The notes: a model not told the origin generated them from the sequence alone. Shown: positions 9,682-19,043, counted from the first letter of the stretch. The stretch: DNA of 48,549 bases from Acidobacteriota bacterium (GCA_027592785.1 JAQCLD010000024.1:1-48549); one strand, 5' to 3'. Made by a program: numbers and translations.

Positions 9682-10353
9682 ATGGGCGAGTCGATCCGCG
9701 ACCGGTTGCAGCGTGTCCGGGAACGGATCGCGACGGCTGCGGCGCGGGCGGGCAGGCAGACGACGGACATCACGCTCATTGCCGTGTCGAAGAAGATGCC
9801 TGCATCGGCAATTGTAGAGGCGTACGAGGCGGGGCAGCGCGAGTTTGGCGAGAACTACATCCAGGAGTTCCAGGCCAAAAAGCCGCAGCTGCCGGAGTTC
9901 CCGGACGCTGCCTTGCACTTCATCGGAGCGCTACAAAGCAACAAGACGCGGCTGGCGGGCGATCTGTTTGATTGTATTCAGACAGTGAGCAGCAGGAAGA
10001 TTGCGCGACGACTGAATGAGCAAACCGAGGGCTCCCTGGACGTATTCATCGAGGTGAAGTTATCGGGCGAGGATTCGAAAGCCGGCATTGCGCCGGAGGA
10101 GCTGGGCGAACTGGTTGCTCTGCTCGGCGACTGCGAAAGGCTGCGGTTGCGAGGTCTGATGACCATGCCGCCCTGGTCGGAGGACGCGGAAGCGGCACGT
10201 CCCTACTTCAGCAAGTTACGCGCCCTGGCACAATTGCATGGCCTGGATGAACTCTCGATGGGTATGAGCGGCGATTTGGAAGTTGCGATTGAGGAAGGTT
10301 CAACGCTGGTGCGGGTTGGTACGGCCATATTCGGATCGAGAAACGCTGTATGA
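9682..10353 (+). CDS. YggS/PLPBP-family pyridoxal-phosphate homeostasis protein
   Basis: The 223-residue product matches the PLP-binding homeostasis family: an alanine-racemase-like TIM barrel without catalytic activity that binds pyridoxal 5'-phosphate and affects amino-acid and vitamin B6 pools. It shows 'LIAVSKKMP' with the PLP lysine near residue 37, FGENYIQEF, HFIGALQSNK, SMGMSGDLEVAI and the phosphate-binding VRVGTAIFGSR. ATG 9682 follows the hemB stop by 9 nt with AGAGGG upstream. Its stop overlaps the next start as ATGA. Confidence 0.92.
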   Translation: MGESIRDRLQRVRERIATAAARAGRQTTDITLIAVSKKMPASAIVEAYEAGQREFGENYIQEFQAKKPQLPEFPDAALHFIGALQSNKTRLAGDLFDCIQTVSSRKIARRLNEQTEGSLDVFIEVKLSGEDSKAGIAPEELGELVALLGDCERLRLRGLMTMPPWSEDAEAARPYFSKLRALAQLHGLDELSMGMSGDLEVAIEEGSTLVRVGTAIFGSRNAV

Positions 10354-11450
10354 GAGTGGCTTTCGTATCGCCGCTGCCGCCCTCGCCGACCGGCGTCGCT
10401 GAATACTCCGCCAGCATCGTCAAGGAACTGCGGCGGCACGACTTTGTTGACGCGTCGGAGTCGATGAGCGCGCTGAAGCTGCAGGACTACGACGTGCGGC
10501 TGTATCAAGTCGGGAACAATCGACTGCACGACGGGGCTTACGAGGCGGCACTGCGAGTACCGGGTATTGTTGAATTGCACGACGCCACGGTGCATCACCT
10601 GTTGCTGAGCCGGCTGGATCGGGCGGCATACGTGGACGAGTTTGTCTACAACTACGGAGAGTGGGCTCGGGTGCTGGCTGGGCAGATGTGGGAGCGACGT
10701 TCGCTGGCGCCGTCGGAAGAGCTGTACTTTGGGCATCCGCTGCTGAGGCGTGTGTTGGAGAAGGCTGAGAAGATTGTGGTGCATAATCCGGGGGCTGCGG
10801 TGCGCGCCCGCGAGGCGAATCCCGATGTCGAAGTCGTACAGATCCCGCACTATGTCGAACCGGCCCAGGAGTTTACGCCAGAGGAGATTGCTGCGGTACG
10901 GCGGCGTTTCCAGGTACCGCAGGACGGCATTCTGATTTCGAGCTTTGGCTATCACCGGCCGCCAAAGCGCTTGCAGTCGATGTTGCGGGCGGCGGAAGGG
11001 TTGGAGACGCCGCATCGGATTCTGATCGCGGGAGATTTCGTCTCTCCAACCTACGAGGCGTCGCTTGAAGGCTTGATGCAGAAGACGCAAACGATTCGCC
11101 TGCCGCATGTGCCGGACCGAGAGCTGGCTCGGCTGGTGGCGGCGACGGACGTTTGCGTGAATCTGCGTTGGCCCACCGCCGGCGAGACTTCGGGCTTCGT
11201 TATGAAGCTGATGGCTGCCGGGAAGCCGGTGCTAGTGACGGACTGCGAAGAGAACGCCGACTTGCCGGACAACTCTGTGTTGAAGATTGAACCGGGGATC
11301 AATGAACCGGCGATGATCCAGGAAGCGCTACGCGTCCTGACGTTGCAGCCGGAGTTGCGCAAGGCGATGGGCGAATTGGCTCGTGGGCACGTATTGGGGG
11401 AGCATGCGCTCGATAAGGTCGCCGGGCAATACCGTGAACTGTGGAGTTGA
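10350..11450 (+). CDS. Glycosyltransferase, GT4-like (GT-B fold)
   Basis: The 366-residue product begins 'VAFVSPLPPSPTGVAEYS', a GT-B glycosyltransferase N-terminus with a Gly-containing acceptor loop. The C-terminal half has 'ISSFGYHRPPKRL' and 'ADVCVNLRWPTAGETSGFVMKLMAAGKPVL', where the E of GET followed by the E-x7-E-like region is the nucleotide-sugar site of GT4 enzymes. It presumably adds a sugar to a cell-surface polysaccharide or lipid; donor and acceptor are unknown. Its start overlaps the stop of the yggS-like gene by four bases, so it is co-translated with it. Confidence 0.82.
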   Translation: MRVAFVSPLPPSPTGVAEYSASIVKELRRHDFVDASESMSALKLQDYDVRLYQVGNNRLHDGAYEAALRVPGIVELHDATVHHLLLSRLDRAAYVDEFVYNYGEWARVLAGQMWERRSLAPSEELYFGHPLLRRVLEKAEKIVVHNPGAAVRAREANPDVEVVQIPHYVEPAQEFTPEEIAAVRRRFQVPQDGILISSFGYHRPPKRLQSMLRAAEGLETPHRILIAGDFVSPTYEASLEGLMQKTQTIRLPHVPDRELARLVAATDVCVNLRWPTAGETSGFVMKLMAAGKPVLVTDCEENADLPDNSVLKIEPGINEPAMIQEALRVLTLQPELRKAMGELARGHVLGEHALDKVAGQYRELWS

Positions 11451-11454
11451 TGAA

Positions 11455-12120
11455 GTGATCGCGTGGAACAAGGACTTTAGCGAGCCGCCAGCGGTGCGAG
11501 GATGGCTGCACCAGCCGGCAAATAGGGCGAAGGCCGGGATCGTGCTGACGCATGGCGCCGGCGGAAATTGTGAATCGCCTCTGCTGATCGCGCTGTGTGA
11601 CGTTTTTGCCGAGAACGGCGTCGCGGCGCTGCGCTGCGATTTGCCGTACAGGCAGAAACGGCCAAGCGGTCCGCCGTCGCCTTCCGGCGCGGCGGTGGAT
11701 CGCAAGGGCTTGGAGCGCGCCGCGGCATCGTTGGGCGAAGAGGTGGGCGGACCTGTGTACCTAGGAGGCTCTTCCTACGGCGGACGACAGGCTTCGATGC
11801 TGGCCGCCGAGAAGCCGGATGTTGCGGCGGGCCTGCTGCTGCTTTCGTATCCCCTGCATCCGCCGGGGAAGCCAGAGGCGTTGCGCACTGATCATTTTGC
11901 GAGTATTCGGGCGTCGATCCTCTTTGCTCACGGCTCGAAGGACGTGTTTGGGTCGGAGAATGAAATGCGGACCGCGATGAAGCTGCTGAAAGTTCCAGCG
12001 GAGTTGGAGCTCTTCGAAGGCGCAACGCACGGCCTGGTGCAAAAGAGAGATGGGGCCGCCAAGGCGCGGGATATCGCGGAGAAGATTGTTGTGCGGTTTC
12101 TGATGTTGGTCGGGGATTAA
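11455..12120 (+). CDS. Alpha/beta hydrolase, Tex30/KANL3-like
   Basis: The 221-residue product has an oxyanion region VLTHGAGGN, a nucleophile elbow GGSSYGGR, a late 'LFAHGSKDVFG' carrying the acid Asp and a 'GATHGL' carrying His: a complete Ser-Asp-His triad. This layout fits the Tex30/KANL3 hydrolase group, whose substrates are mostly undefined. GTG 11455 was chosen because GGAG (11443-11446) lies 8 nt upstream and the gene then starts 4 nt after the glycosyltransferase stop; an upstream in-frame stretch to 11383 lies inside that gene. Cytoplasmic, with no signal peptide. Confidence 0.82.
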   Translation: MIAWNKDFSEPPAVRGWLHQPANRAKAGIVLTHGAGGNCESPLLIALCDVFAENGVAALRCDLPYRQKRPSGPPSPSGAAVDRKGLERAAASLGEEVGGPVYLGGSSYGGRQASMLAAEKPDVAAGLLLLSYPLHPPGKPEALRTDHFASIRASILFAHGSKDVFGSENEMRTAMKLLKVPAELELFEGATHGLVQKRDGAAKARDIAEKIVVRFLMLVGD

Positions 12121-13796
12121 TCGCTGATTCCGGTTGTCTCGTGAATGGTGATTCTGCGGTCGGCGGCAACGTTGTCGAATGACTGCGTCTGTCCGCTGGG
12201 CCAGATGACCTCGATCTTCTGCACGACGCCGTCGGCGCCCAGCCCAAACGTCAAAGCGGATTCGCTTTGCGAGCAATAGCTGGAGCCGCTGCGGGCGGTT
12301 TGGGTTTGCGTACCCGTTGCGTTGGTGAGTTTGACGGTTGCGCCGAACCCATCGCGGTTGGAACGTTCGCCGACGAGATGAATCGCCAGGTAGAAATTAG
12401 AGCTGCCGCCGTCGTTGCGGAAGAGTCTGGCGGGACCGTTGTTGATGGAGAGCACGAGGTCTAAATCGCCGTCACGGTCGTAGTCAGCGTAAGCGGCGCC
12501 GCGAGCGACCACGGGTTGCGATAAATCCGCGCCGAGCTTCGAGTTAGCCAGTTGGAAGCGCCCGCCTTCGACATTGCGAAATACCTGCGGGGACTGGGCG
12601 AACAGCACTTGCGGCTGGACGCGGTTGATCTGTTCGTCGAGATGCCCGTTGGCGGCCAGGATATCCTGCCAGCCGTCGAGATCGTAGTCGAAGAAGAACA
12701 TGCCGAAGGTCAGCGAGAGCAGGCTCTCCCGGCCGATTTCGCTGTAGGGCGCATCGTCCACGAAAAGGCCCGTGCCTTCGTTGTGGAACAGGTTGACCAT
12801 TTCGTTAGAGAAATTGCCGACGACGAGGTGAGCACGTCCGGAGCGGTCGTAGTCAGCGGAGTCTACGCCCATCGCACCGCGCGCTTTTCCGTCTTCGGCA
12901 TAGGCGACGCCGGCGGTGAGACCGATATCTTCGAACGTGCCGTCCTGCTGGTTGACGTAGAGTCTATTCGGCTCGGTGTCATTGGCTTGGAAGATATCGG
13001 GCCAGCCGTCGTTGTTCACGTCCAGAATGGCTACGCCGAGAGCTTTGCTGGACGCGTTGGCGACCCCGGCAGCGGTGGCCACGTCGCTAAACTTGCCTCC
13101 GCCGAGGTTCTTGTAAAGACGCGAAGGATTGCCGCTGTAAGACTCGGGCGTGCAGTAGGACTTGCTGTCGCCATCGAGAGTGCACCAGATGTCGGACTCG
13201 GGGCTCCACTGCACGTAGTTGTTGACGAAGATATCGAGCAGTCCGTCTTTGTCGTAGTCGAGGAAGGCGACGCTCGTGCCGAAATTGGCGTTGCGGATGC
13301 CAGCTTGCGTGGTGACGTCTGTAAACGTTCTCTTGCCGGAATTGTGGAATAGATGGTCTCCGGCAAGCGCGGTTACGTAAAGATCGTCGAAGCCGTCGTT
13401 GTCGTAATCGCCGAAGGCGACGCCCATGCCGTACATCGGAACGGCGAGGCCGGACGCTTTGGTGACGTCAGTAAACGTTCCGTCTTGGTTGTTGCGATAG
13501 AGCTTTGACGTCGAAGCACCAGACTTGTCGTTGAAGGGGCCGCTGTTGACAAAGAACAGATCGGGATAGCCGTCGGCGTCGTAGTCGATGAAGGCGACGC
13601 CGGAGCCCAAGGTCTCGGGGAGCCACTTTTTACCGGTGGATCCGTTGTCGTGAACAAAGTCGATGCCGGCCTGGGAGGAAACCTCCGTGAATACGACCGG
13701 CGTCTCTGGCGCAACGGGCGCTTGCGCCGTCTCCGACGCGGTGTTACAGCCTATCGCTACGGACACCGCGAGGGCGGCGAGCAAAAACTTCGTCAT
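12117..13796 (-). CDS. CRTAC1-like FG-GAP/ASPIC-UnbV lipoprotein
   Basis: The 559-residue product has a lipoprotein signal peptide (AIGC, Cys17) and at least seven FG-GAP/VCBS calcium-loop repeats of the form D-x-D-x-D-G. Examples are DYDADGYPD, DYDNDGFDD, DYDKDGLLD, DVNNDGWPD, DYDLDGWQD and DYDRDGDLD, which together should make a beta-propeller. The C-terminal 80 residues are an ASPIC/UnbV domain (GFGATVKL ... IEVIWPSGQ). It is probably an extracytoplasmic, calcium-binding surface protein; its ligand is unknown. It follows the 1070-residue relative by 12 nt on the same strand. Its stop overlaps the hydrolase stop in the shared TTAA. Confidence 0.9.
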   Translation of the reverse strand: MTKFLLAALAVSVAIGCNTASETAQAPVAPETPVVFTEVSSQAGIDFVHDNGSTGKKWLPETLGSGVAFIDYDADGYPDLFFVNSGPFNDKSGASTSKLYRNNQDGTFTDVTKASGLAVPMYGMGVAFGDYDNDGFDDLYVTALAGDHLFHNSGKRTFTDVTTQAGIRNANFGTSVAFLDYDKDGLLDIFVNNYVQWSPESDIWCTLDGDSKSYCTPESYSGNPSRLYKNLGGGKFSDVATAAGVANASSKALGVAILDVNNDGWPDIFQANDTEPNRLYVNQQDGTFEDIGLTAGVAYAEDGKARGAMGVDSADYDRSGRAHLVVGNFSNEMVNLFHNEGTGLFVDDAPYSEIGRESLLSLTFGMFFFDYDLDGWQDILAANGHLDEQINRVQPQVLFAQSPQVFRNVEGGRFQLANSKLGADLSQPVVARGAAYADYDRDGDLDLVLSINNGPARLFRNDGGSSNFYLAIHLVGERSNRDGFGATVKLTNATGTQTQTARSGSSYCSQSESALTFGLGADGVVQKIEVIWPSGQTQSFDNVAADRRITIHETTGISD

Positions 13797-13808
13797 GGCG
13801 TTGGCTGG

Positions 13809-16800
13809 CTAGCGCGCATAGAGCGGTCGATTGAGCCGCAGGGCTTGGCGTTTCGTCAGCGGATCTATCTCGCGCCACGCCTCATCGGGAAAGGACTCTG
13901 ATTCGCCATAAGGATAGCCTGACATCTGATGGAAGGGCAGCGGTTCCACTGTGTCGCCGAATGCGGTATTCGGATCGTGCTCTTTGGCCCAGCCATCGAA
14001 GAACAATAAGTAGTGGCGTTGTGAACCAGGGTTGACTGGCGGCAAGTTGCTGTGAAAGCGGAGTTGAATTTCGTCACCTGAGCCCATGACGACGAAGCGG
14101 TCGTCGATGCCGGCTAGCAGTGCCTTGACGGTTCCGTAGTCCGTGTAGAGCCCGGTCGTAGGGTCCCAAGCCGTGGTCGAACGGACCTGGGAGTAGATGA
14201 ACTTCTCGGGTTCTAGTCGTTGGGGGTGAACGACGTTCTGAGAGAAGCCCCGGAAACGAAGCTCAGCGGAATCGAGCGGCGCCTCGTGTCGGTCGGCTTG
14301 GAGCGTGTGAATACCGTCGACGGCGTACACCTCGTCCCAATAGACGCACATGTTGGTGAGGATGCGAATCTCGCGCGAGTCGCTGAGGAACCGGCCTGTT
14401 AAGTCAACGGCCATGGTGCGAGGATTGCCGCCGGGCAGGCCAGGGTCAGAGTCGACAGTCGTCCAGTCGCCCTTTGCGTCGCGCACTTGAATGACAGGCG
14501 GCTGAACGCCGCTGGAGGATGTCTGGGAGCCGGCGACGATGGTGCTGGCGCTGGACCAGTCGACCCAACCGGTGAGGAAGAGCGTCGTGCTGCGATCGCC
14601 TTTGAGCCCGGCCATATCCACCGTGAGCGAATGTAGTTCGGCGGTGTTGCTGAAGGTGCGCCTGAAGCCGTCCACATATTGCCCGTCCCGGTGGAGAACG
14701 GTGCTCAAGACGTCGCGACCTAGTTGATCGACTGCCTGGACAGGTCTGACCTTGTCGGATTCAGCAACGCCGAAGAGTTGGAACTTGGGGAAGGGAGGGG
14801 CCTTGAACTTCTCGTTGGTGATCACATCGACGCCGGCCGGGCTGTCTATGGCGATGAGGCGAACTTGGTCGATGTAGGCGACTTCACGCAGTTCTTCCGT
14901 TACGCGAACGTCGAAGAAGCCATCGCGTTCGACGAGTTGGTTGGCATTCAGCAGAACGTACTCGTCATGGTCGACGGGGAAGAATTGGCCGTTGCCGAGG
15001 CTGGCGCCGAGGGGAGCAACGCCGAGGACTTCGCTGATGTACTCGAACTGTTTTCCATTCCAAGTGAAGATCATCGGGCAGGAGCCGGAAAGCCGGGGCT
15101 TCTCTTCGATGGCGAGCCGACGATCGAACTCTTGTTGCGTTTCGTTCTGGATTAGGCCGTTCGGCCAGGTGATGCGGATGGTCTCGACCGAGTTCTGGCG
15201 ACCGAGGCCGATGGTGATGGGATGCCCCGGATAAACCGCTTTAGCGTAGAGCAAGCCTGCCTTGGCTTCGACGCGGGCGTCCGTCGCGACAATGCGGCTT
15301 TTGACGCCGGTGAGATGCAAGGAGATCCAGTGGTTGTCGGTTTGGGTTTGGTTGGCCGCCAGGTGGACTTGGCCCTGGTCATCGATGACCAGCAGGTCGG
15401 TGCGCCCGTCGGCATTGAAGTCCGCTGCGGCAGCGGAGGCGACGCTGGGAAGACCTTCCACGTTTCCGTCCGAGAATGTCATCGCGCCTTGGTTGAAGCT
15501 GACGCCAGATGCGGTGAGCTTGTCGCTCCAGCCGCGGTTCTGGGTGTCGATCCAGGCAAGGACAGCAGGAACACGTGAAACAGAGGCTAGGCTGCCGTGC
15601 TGGTTGCCGAGGATGACGGTTTCGGCTCCTCCGGATACGGAGACATCAAGAAAGCCGTCGCTGTCGATGTCCCGGGCTTCCAGGCGGACCCGGCCCGGAG
15701 AAGGCCTGGAGTCGGCGACCTCGACCGCCTCGCCGTAGACGCCCAGCTTGAAGTCTTGATGGACGCGAATGGCATCTTCGTAGGCGATGACCAGATCGAG
15801 GCCGTTGTCTTCGAATAACTCGACGGCGATGGCATCGAGGGCCTTGCCATGGTCGCCGAAGGGGAACGGCTCTTGCTTGAGCCCGGCGGCTAGAGCTTGG
15901 CGGGCGTCGAGTGCGAAGCGATATAGGCGACTGCGCTCGCCCAAGACGAATAGGTCTTGGTCGCCGTCGTGGTCGTAGTCGTGCCAGAGGCAGGACTCGG
16001 CGGGATCGGAGTCGAGGCGGGCGGGCGCGGCGAAGGTTCCGGCTGCGTTCGATGCCACAAGGATGCCCGCGCCGGTCGCCATACAGAGATCGGGGAAGCC
16101 GTCGTTGTTGGGGTCGCCGGCGGCGACGCGCTGCACGCCGGACCACGCTGCGGTTAGGTTGGGCTGATCGGCTGCGGTGAGCGTGGCGCCGTCGCCTTTG
16201 AGGAACGCGAGACGTCCCGCGGACCAAGCGAGCGCGTCGGTCCGCGCATCGTGGTCAACGTCGAGCAGCAAGATGCCTCCCCCAGCTTCGACGACGCCGA
16301 CCGGGGAAGATTCAAAGTGGACGGTCTCGACGAAGTCCGCGGGCTGGCCGGGATCGACTGGATCGTAGATTTCTGAATAGAAGCTCCAGTTGACGTCTTC
16401 GGCGAGGTCCGTTTCCTGCTGGATCTTTTGGATTCGCTGAAACTCTTCCAATTGTTCCTGGGCGGCCTGCGGGTCGGAGCGCCGCAGCATGTTGAAGAGT
16501 TGGAAGTGGGGCGCAGCCAGGGAAGGATCGAGGGCGGAGGCCCGTTCGAATCGCGCACGAGCGTCGTCGTCGCGTCCGAGTTGGCGGTAGAGCTGTCCCA
16601 GGTTGTATTGGGTTTTGGGCTCGTCGGGAACGAGTTCAGCCATGCGCTCGAACTGTTCGAGGGCGGGTTCGGTTTCTCCGAGCTGTTTCAATTCGACGCC
16701 AAGGTTGAACCAGGTGTGGGGAATGCTAGGGTCTAGCTTCTGAGCCGCCTGTAGCGCAGCCATGCCTTCTTCACGGGCGCCGGCACGCAGTTGAGCCAGC

Positions 16801-17021
16801 GCGTAGTTGATCTTCTCGCGGACCGAGTCTGGGGCTAGCTCAAGGGCCTGTTTAAAGGTCTCAACGGCTTGTTCGGCGCCGGTCGGATTCTCATAGAAGG
16901 CCTTGCCGAGATTGCGCAGTTCTTGGAGACGTTCGGCCGTTGCTGGATCGGGCCCGGACGGGGAACAGGCCGCGAATGAAAGGGCCACGATGAGGGCGAG
17001 ATTGCAGCGGAGAAACAACAT
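13809..17021 (-). CDS. Large TPR + FG-GAP + ASPIC/UnbV lipoprotein
   Basis: The product has about 1070 residues. ATG 17021 puts a lipobox FAAC with Cys19 after a hydrophobic run; the open frame continues upstream but into the divergent promoter region. Domains in order are TPR-type helices (about 25-185), FG-GAP-like loops (DVDHDARTD, DPNNDGFPD, DYDHDGDQD, DIDSDGFLD, DFNADGRTD), an ASPIC/UnbV domain ending IRITWPNG (near 600), and then about 440 residues starting 'FTWNGKQFEYISEVLGVAP'. I recognise that last part only as a recurrent companion of such proteins, without function. It is presumably membrane-anchored facing outward. It is the first gene of a pair with the CRTAC1-like gene. Confidence 0.88.
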   Translation of the reverse strand: MLFLRCNLALIVALSFAACSPSGPDPATAERLQELRNLGKAFYENPTGAEQAVETFKQALELAPDSVREKINYALAQLRAGAREEGMAALQAAQKLDPSIPHTWFNLGVELKQLGETEPALEQFERMAELVPDEPKTQYNLGQLYRQLGRDDDARARFERASALDPSLAAPHFQLFNMLRRSDPQAAQEQLEEFQRIQKIQQETDLAEDVNWSFYSEIYDPVDPGQPADFVETVHFESSPVGVVEAGGGILLLDVDHDARTDALAWSAGRLAFLKGDGATLTAADQPNLTAAWSGVQRVAAGDPNNDGFPDLCMATGAGILVASNAAGTFAAPARLDSDPAESCLWHDYDHDGDQDLFVLGERSRLYRFALDARQALAAGLKQEPFPFGDHGKALDAIAVELFEDNGLDLVIAYEDAIRVHQDFKLGVYGEAVEVADSRPSPGRVRLEARDIDSDGFLDVSVSGGAETVILGNQHGSLASVSRVPAVLAWIDTQNRGWSDKLTASGVSFNQGAMTFSDGNVEGLPSVASAAAADFNADGRTDLLVIDDQGQVHLAANQTQTDNHWISLHLTGVKSRIVATDARVEAKAGLLYAKAVYPGHPITIGLGRQNSVETIRITWPNGLIQNETQQEFDRRLAIEEKPRLSGSCPMIFTWNGKQFEYISEVLGVAPLGASLGNGQFFPVDHDEYVLLNANQLVERDGFFDVRVTEELREVAYIDQVRLIAIDSPAGVDVITNEKFKAPPFPKFQLFGVAESDKVRPVQAVDQLGRDVLSTVLHRDGQYVDGFRRTFSNTAELHSLTVDMAGLKGDRSTTLFLTGWVDWSSASTIVAGSQTSSSGVQPPVIQVRDAKGDWTTVDSDPGLPGGNPRTMAVDLTGRFLSDSREIRILTNMCVYWDEVYAVDGIHTLQADRHEAPLDSAELRFRGFSQNVVHPQRLEPEKFIYSQVRSTTAWDPTTGLYTDYGTVKALLAGIDDRFVVMGSGDEIQLRFHSNLPPVNPGSQRHYLLFFDGWAKEHDPNTAFGDTVEPLPFHQMSGYPYGESESFPDEAWREIDPLTKRQALRLNRPLYAR

Positions 17022-17124
17022 GGCTCTTTGAGCTTCATGGTACCGAGTTCGACGGCCGCACTCCCAGGCGCCCCGCCCCGGCTGATATCTTAAGGGTTTG
17101 GCCGCAGGCCCTTCGTTCCTCAAC
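17022..17124. promoter_or_regulatory. Divergent promoter region (large lipoprotein / miaB)
   Basis: 103 nt separate the two divergent genes. On the plus strand TATCTT near 17086 could be a -10 for miaB. No -35, operator or riboswitch was recognised. Confidence 0.25.
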
Positions 17125-18501
17125 ATGGCAGACAAGACCTATTACATCGAAACCTTCGGGTGCCAGATGAACGTGCATGATTCGGAGAAGGTCCGCGGCA
17201 TGCTGGCAATGCGCGGGTACGAGCAGAGGGCGTCGGCCGACGACGCCCAGTTGATTCTCTACAACACCTGCTCGATTCGCGACAAGGCCGAACAGAAGGT
17301 GTTCCATCGGCTCGACCTGTGGAAGCGCGACTCGAAGGGTAAGAAAATCGGCGTGCTGGGTTGCGTGGCGCAGCACAACGGGGAATCCATCTTCGAGACG
17401 GCTCCGCACGTCGACTTGGTGTGCGGCTCGGCATCGTACAACCAGCTGCCGCAGCTGCTCGATCGGCTGGACGCGGGGGAAAGCCGGGTGACCGGGCTGA
17501 ACCTGGATACGGACGAGACTTTTGACCTGCCGGTAGCCGAAAGAGACAATCCGCATTCCGCCTTCCTGACGATCATCGAAGGTTGCAACAAGAACTGCTC
17601 CTACTGTGTGGTGCCCTTCACCAGAGGACCGGAGCGCAGCCGTAGCTCAGCGAGCGTGATGGAAGAGGCGGCGCGCATCAGCGCGGGCGGGATTGCCGAC
17701 ATTACCCTGCTAGGCCAGACCGTCAACAGCTACCGCGATCCGTCGGCGGGCTGGTCGTTCGCCAAGCTGCTAGCGGCGATCGGAGAGCTGGACGGGGTCC
17801 GGCGAGTCCGATTTACGACTTCGCACCCGCAAGATTTCACGCGCGACATTGTCGAGGCGATCGAGTCAAACGAGAGATTGTGCGACTGGATCCATTTGCC
17901 GGTTCAGTCCGGCTCTTCGCGGCTGCTCGCAAGCATGCGTCGAACGTATAGCCGCGATCAGTATCTGCGGGTGATTGAGATGATCAAGGCGGCGAATCGC
18001 CAGATCGCCTTGTCGACCGACATCATCGTCGGCTTTCCCGGTGAGACGCAGCAGGACTTCGAAGAAACGCTCTCGTTGCTGCAAGAGGTGGAATACGCTT
18101 CGCTGTTCGCCTTTAAGTATTCCCCGCGGAAGGGCACGGACTCAATGGACTACGCCGACCACGTCCCGGAAGAGGAAAAGAAGGAGCGGCTAGCGATCCT
18201 GCAGGGGTTGCAGCAGCGAATCCAACGCAAACTCAACGAAAGGCGCGTCGGCCTGGTCGAAGACGCTTTAGTTGAGGGCTATCGGGAGAAGTTCCAACAA
18301 TGGATCGGCAGGACGACCCAGAATCGTGTGCTGAACTTCGCTGACCCTGAAGGCATCGCCGCGGACGAGGAGCTGCGGGGCGCGTACTGCAATGTACGAG
18401 TCACCAAAGCAGGGCCGAACGGCTTGATCGGCGAGTTGGTTTCGGTTGAGTATCGCCCGCGAGCGGCGCGCAGCTCCCCAGCGTTGCACGTCCTACAATA
18501 G
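17125..18501 (+). CDS. miaB: tRNA-2-methylthio-N6-dimethylallyladenosine synthase
   Basis: MiaB is a radical-SAM enzyme that methylthiolates i6A37 of tRNAs. The 458-residue product has the N-terminal UPF0004 domain with three cluster cysteines (TFGCQMN, YNTCSIRD, VLGCVAQ). The radical-SAM CxxxCxxC is CNKNCSYC, followed by the conserved 'VPFTRGPERSR', and the C-terminal 70 residues form a TRAM-type RNA-binding domain. ATG 17125 gives the standard MiaB N-terminus; a frame opening at 17098 was rejected. The next gene begins 53 nt downstream with its own ribosome site. Confidence 0.96.
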   Translation: MADKTYYIETFGCQMNVHDSEKVRGMLAMRGYEQRASADDAQLILYNTCSIRDKAEQKVFHRLDLWKRDSKGKKIGVLGCVAQHNGESIFETAPHVDLVCGSASYNQLPQLLDRLDAGESRVTGLNLDTDETFDLPVAERDNPHSAFLTIIEGCNKNCSYCVVPFTRGPERSRSSASVMEEAARISAGGIADITLLGQTVNSYRDPSAGWSFAKLLAAIGELDGVRRVRFTTSHPQDFTRDIVEAIESNERLCDWIHLPVQSGSSRLLASMRRTYSRDQYLRVIEMIKAANRQIALSTDIIVGFPGETQQDFEETLSLLQEVEYASLFAFKYSPRKGTDSMDYADHVPEEEKKERLAILQGLQQRIQRKLNERRVGLVEDALVEGYREKFQQWIGRTTQNRVLNFADPEGIAADEELRGAYCNVRVTKAGPNGLIGELVSVEYRPRAARSSPALHVLQ

Positions 18502-18546
18502 GCCCGTCGCCTGCTCGCCTTGCCAGATCCGGTTCCAAAGGAGAAA

Positions 18547-18570
18547 ATGTCGTCATGGAAGTCGAAATGA
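18547..18570 (+). other. Seven-codon mini-ORF overlapping the start of the next gene
   Basis: AAAGGAG (18537-18543) stands 3 nt before an ATG at 18547 that opens a seven-codon frame and 11 nt before the annotated ATG 18555. The mini-ORF ends in ATGA at 18567-18570, where the ATG is Met5 of the nuclease-family protein. This could couple translation to a start at 18567 or be chance. Seen directly; significance unknown. Confidence 0.3.
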
Positions 18571-19040
18571 AGATTCGCGGATTGATGTTGGACCCGGTCA
18601 CGAATCTGCCGATCGTCATCCTTCGCAACCTGGATGGGAACAGCGTGCTGCCGATCTGGGTGGGCGCTTATGAAGCTAACGCGATCGCCCTGGAAATCGA
18701 AAAAGTGGCGGCGCCGCGGCCAATGACTCATGACTTGATCCGTAACGTGCTGCTAGGCACCGAAACGATGCTGCGTAAGGTAGTCGTGAGCGAGCTGAAA
18801 GACGATACCTTCTACGCCGTCATCTGGATGGAGAAAAACGGCGAGTTGATTTCGGTCGACTCCAGGCCGAGCGACGCCCTGGCGCTCGCGCTACGCATGG
18901 ACTGCCCGATCTTTGTCGAGGAAGAGGTGCTGCGAACGTCGAAGGTCGGCCAAGCCGTTAGCGACAAGGCCTCGAGCGAGGAGTTGCGGCGTTGGCTCGA
19001 GAACATCAACGACGAGGATCTCGGTCCCTACAAGATGTAG
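18555..19040 (+). CDS. Bifunctional nuclease (BFN/DUF151) family protein
   Basis: The 161-residue product matches the DUF151 'bifunctional nuclease' family: 'MLDPVTNLPIVILRNLDGNSVLPIWVG' type N-terminus, then 'RPSDALALALRMDCPIFVEEEVL'. Plant and bacterial members have been reported to have DNase and RNase activity, but the bacterial role is poorly defined. Cytoplasmic. The C-terminal 30 residues are charged (LRRWLENINDEDLGPYKM), as is usual for the family. ATG 18555 retains the common MEVEMK start; ATG 18567 is an alternative because it overlaps a mini-ORF. Confidence 0.88.
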   Translation: MEVEMKIRGLMLDPVTNLPIVILRNLDGNSVLPIWVGAYEANAIALEIEKVAAPRPMTHDLIRNVLLGTETMLRKVVVSELKDDTFYAVIWMEKNGELISVDSRPSDALALALRMDCPIFVEEEVLRTSKVGQAVSDKASSEELRRWLENINDEDLGPYKM

Positions 19041-19043
19041 ATT

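Noticed and set aside
12552..13352. Plus-strand open frame of 266 codons opposite the CRTAC1-like gene
   Set aside because: It is the mirror of repeated D-x-D-x-D-G codons, lacks a ribosome site, and the minus-strand gene has clear repeats and a lipobox.
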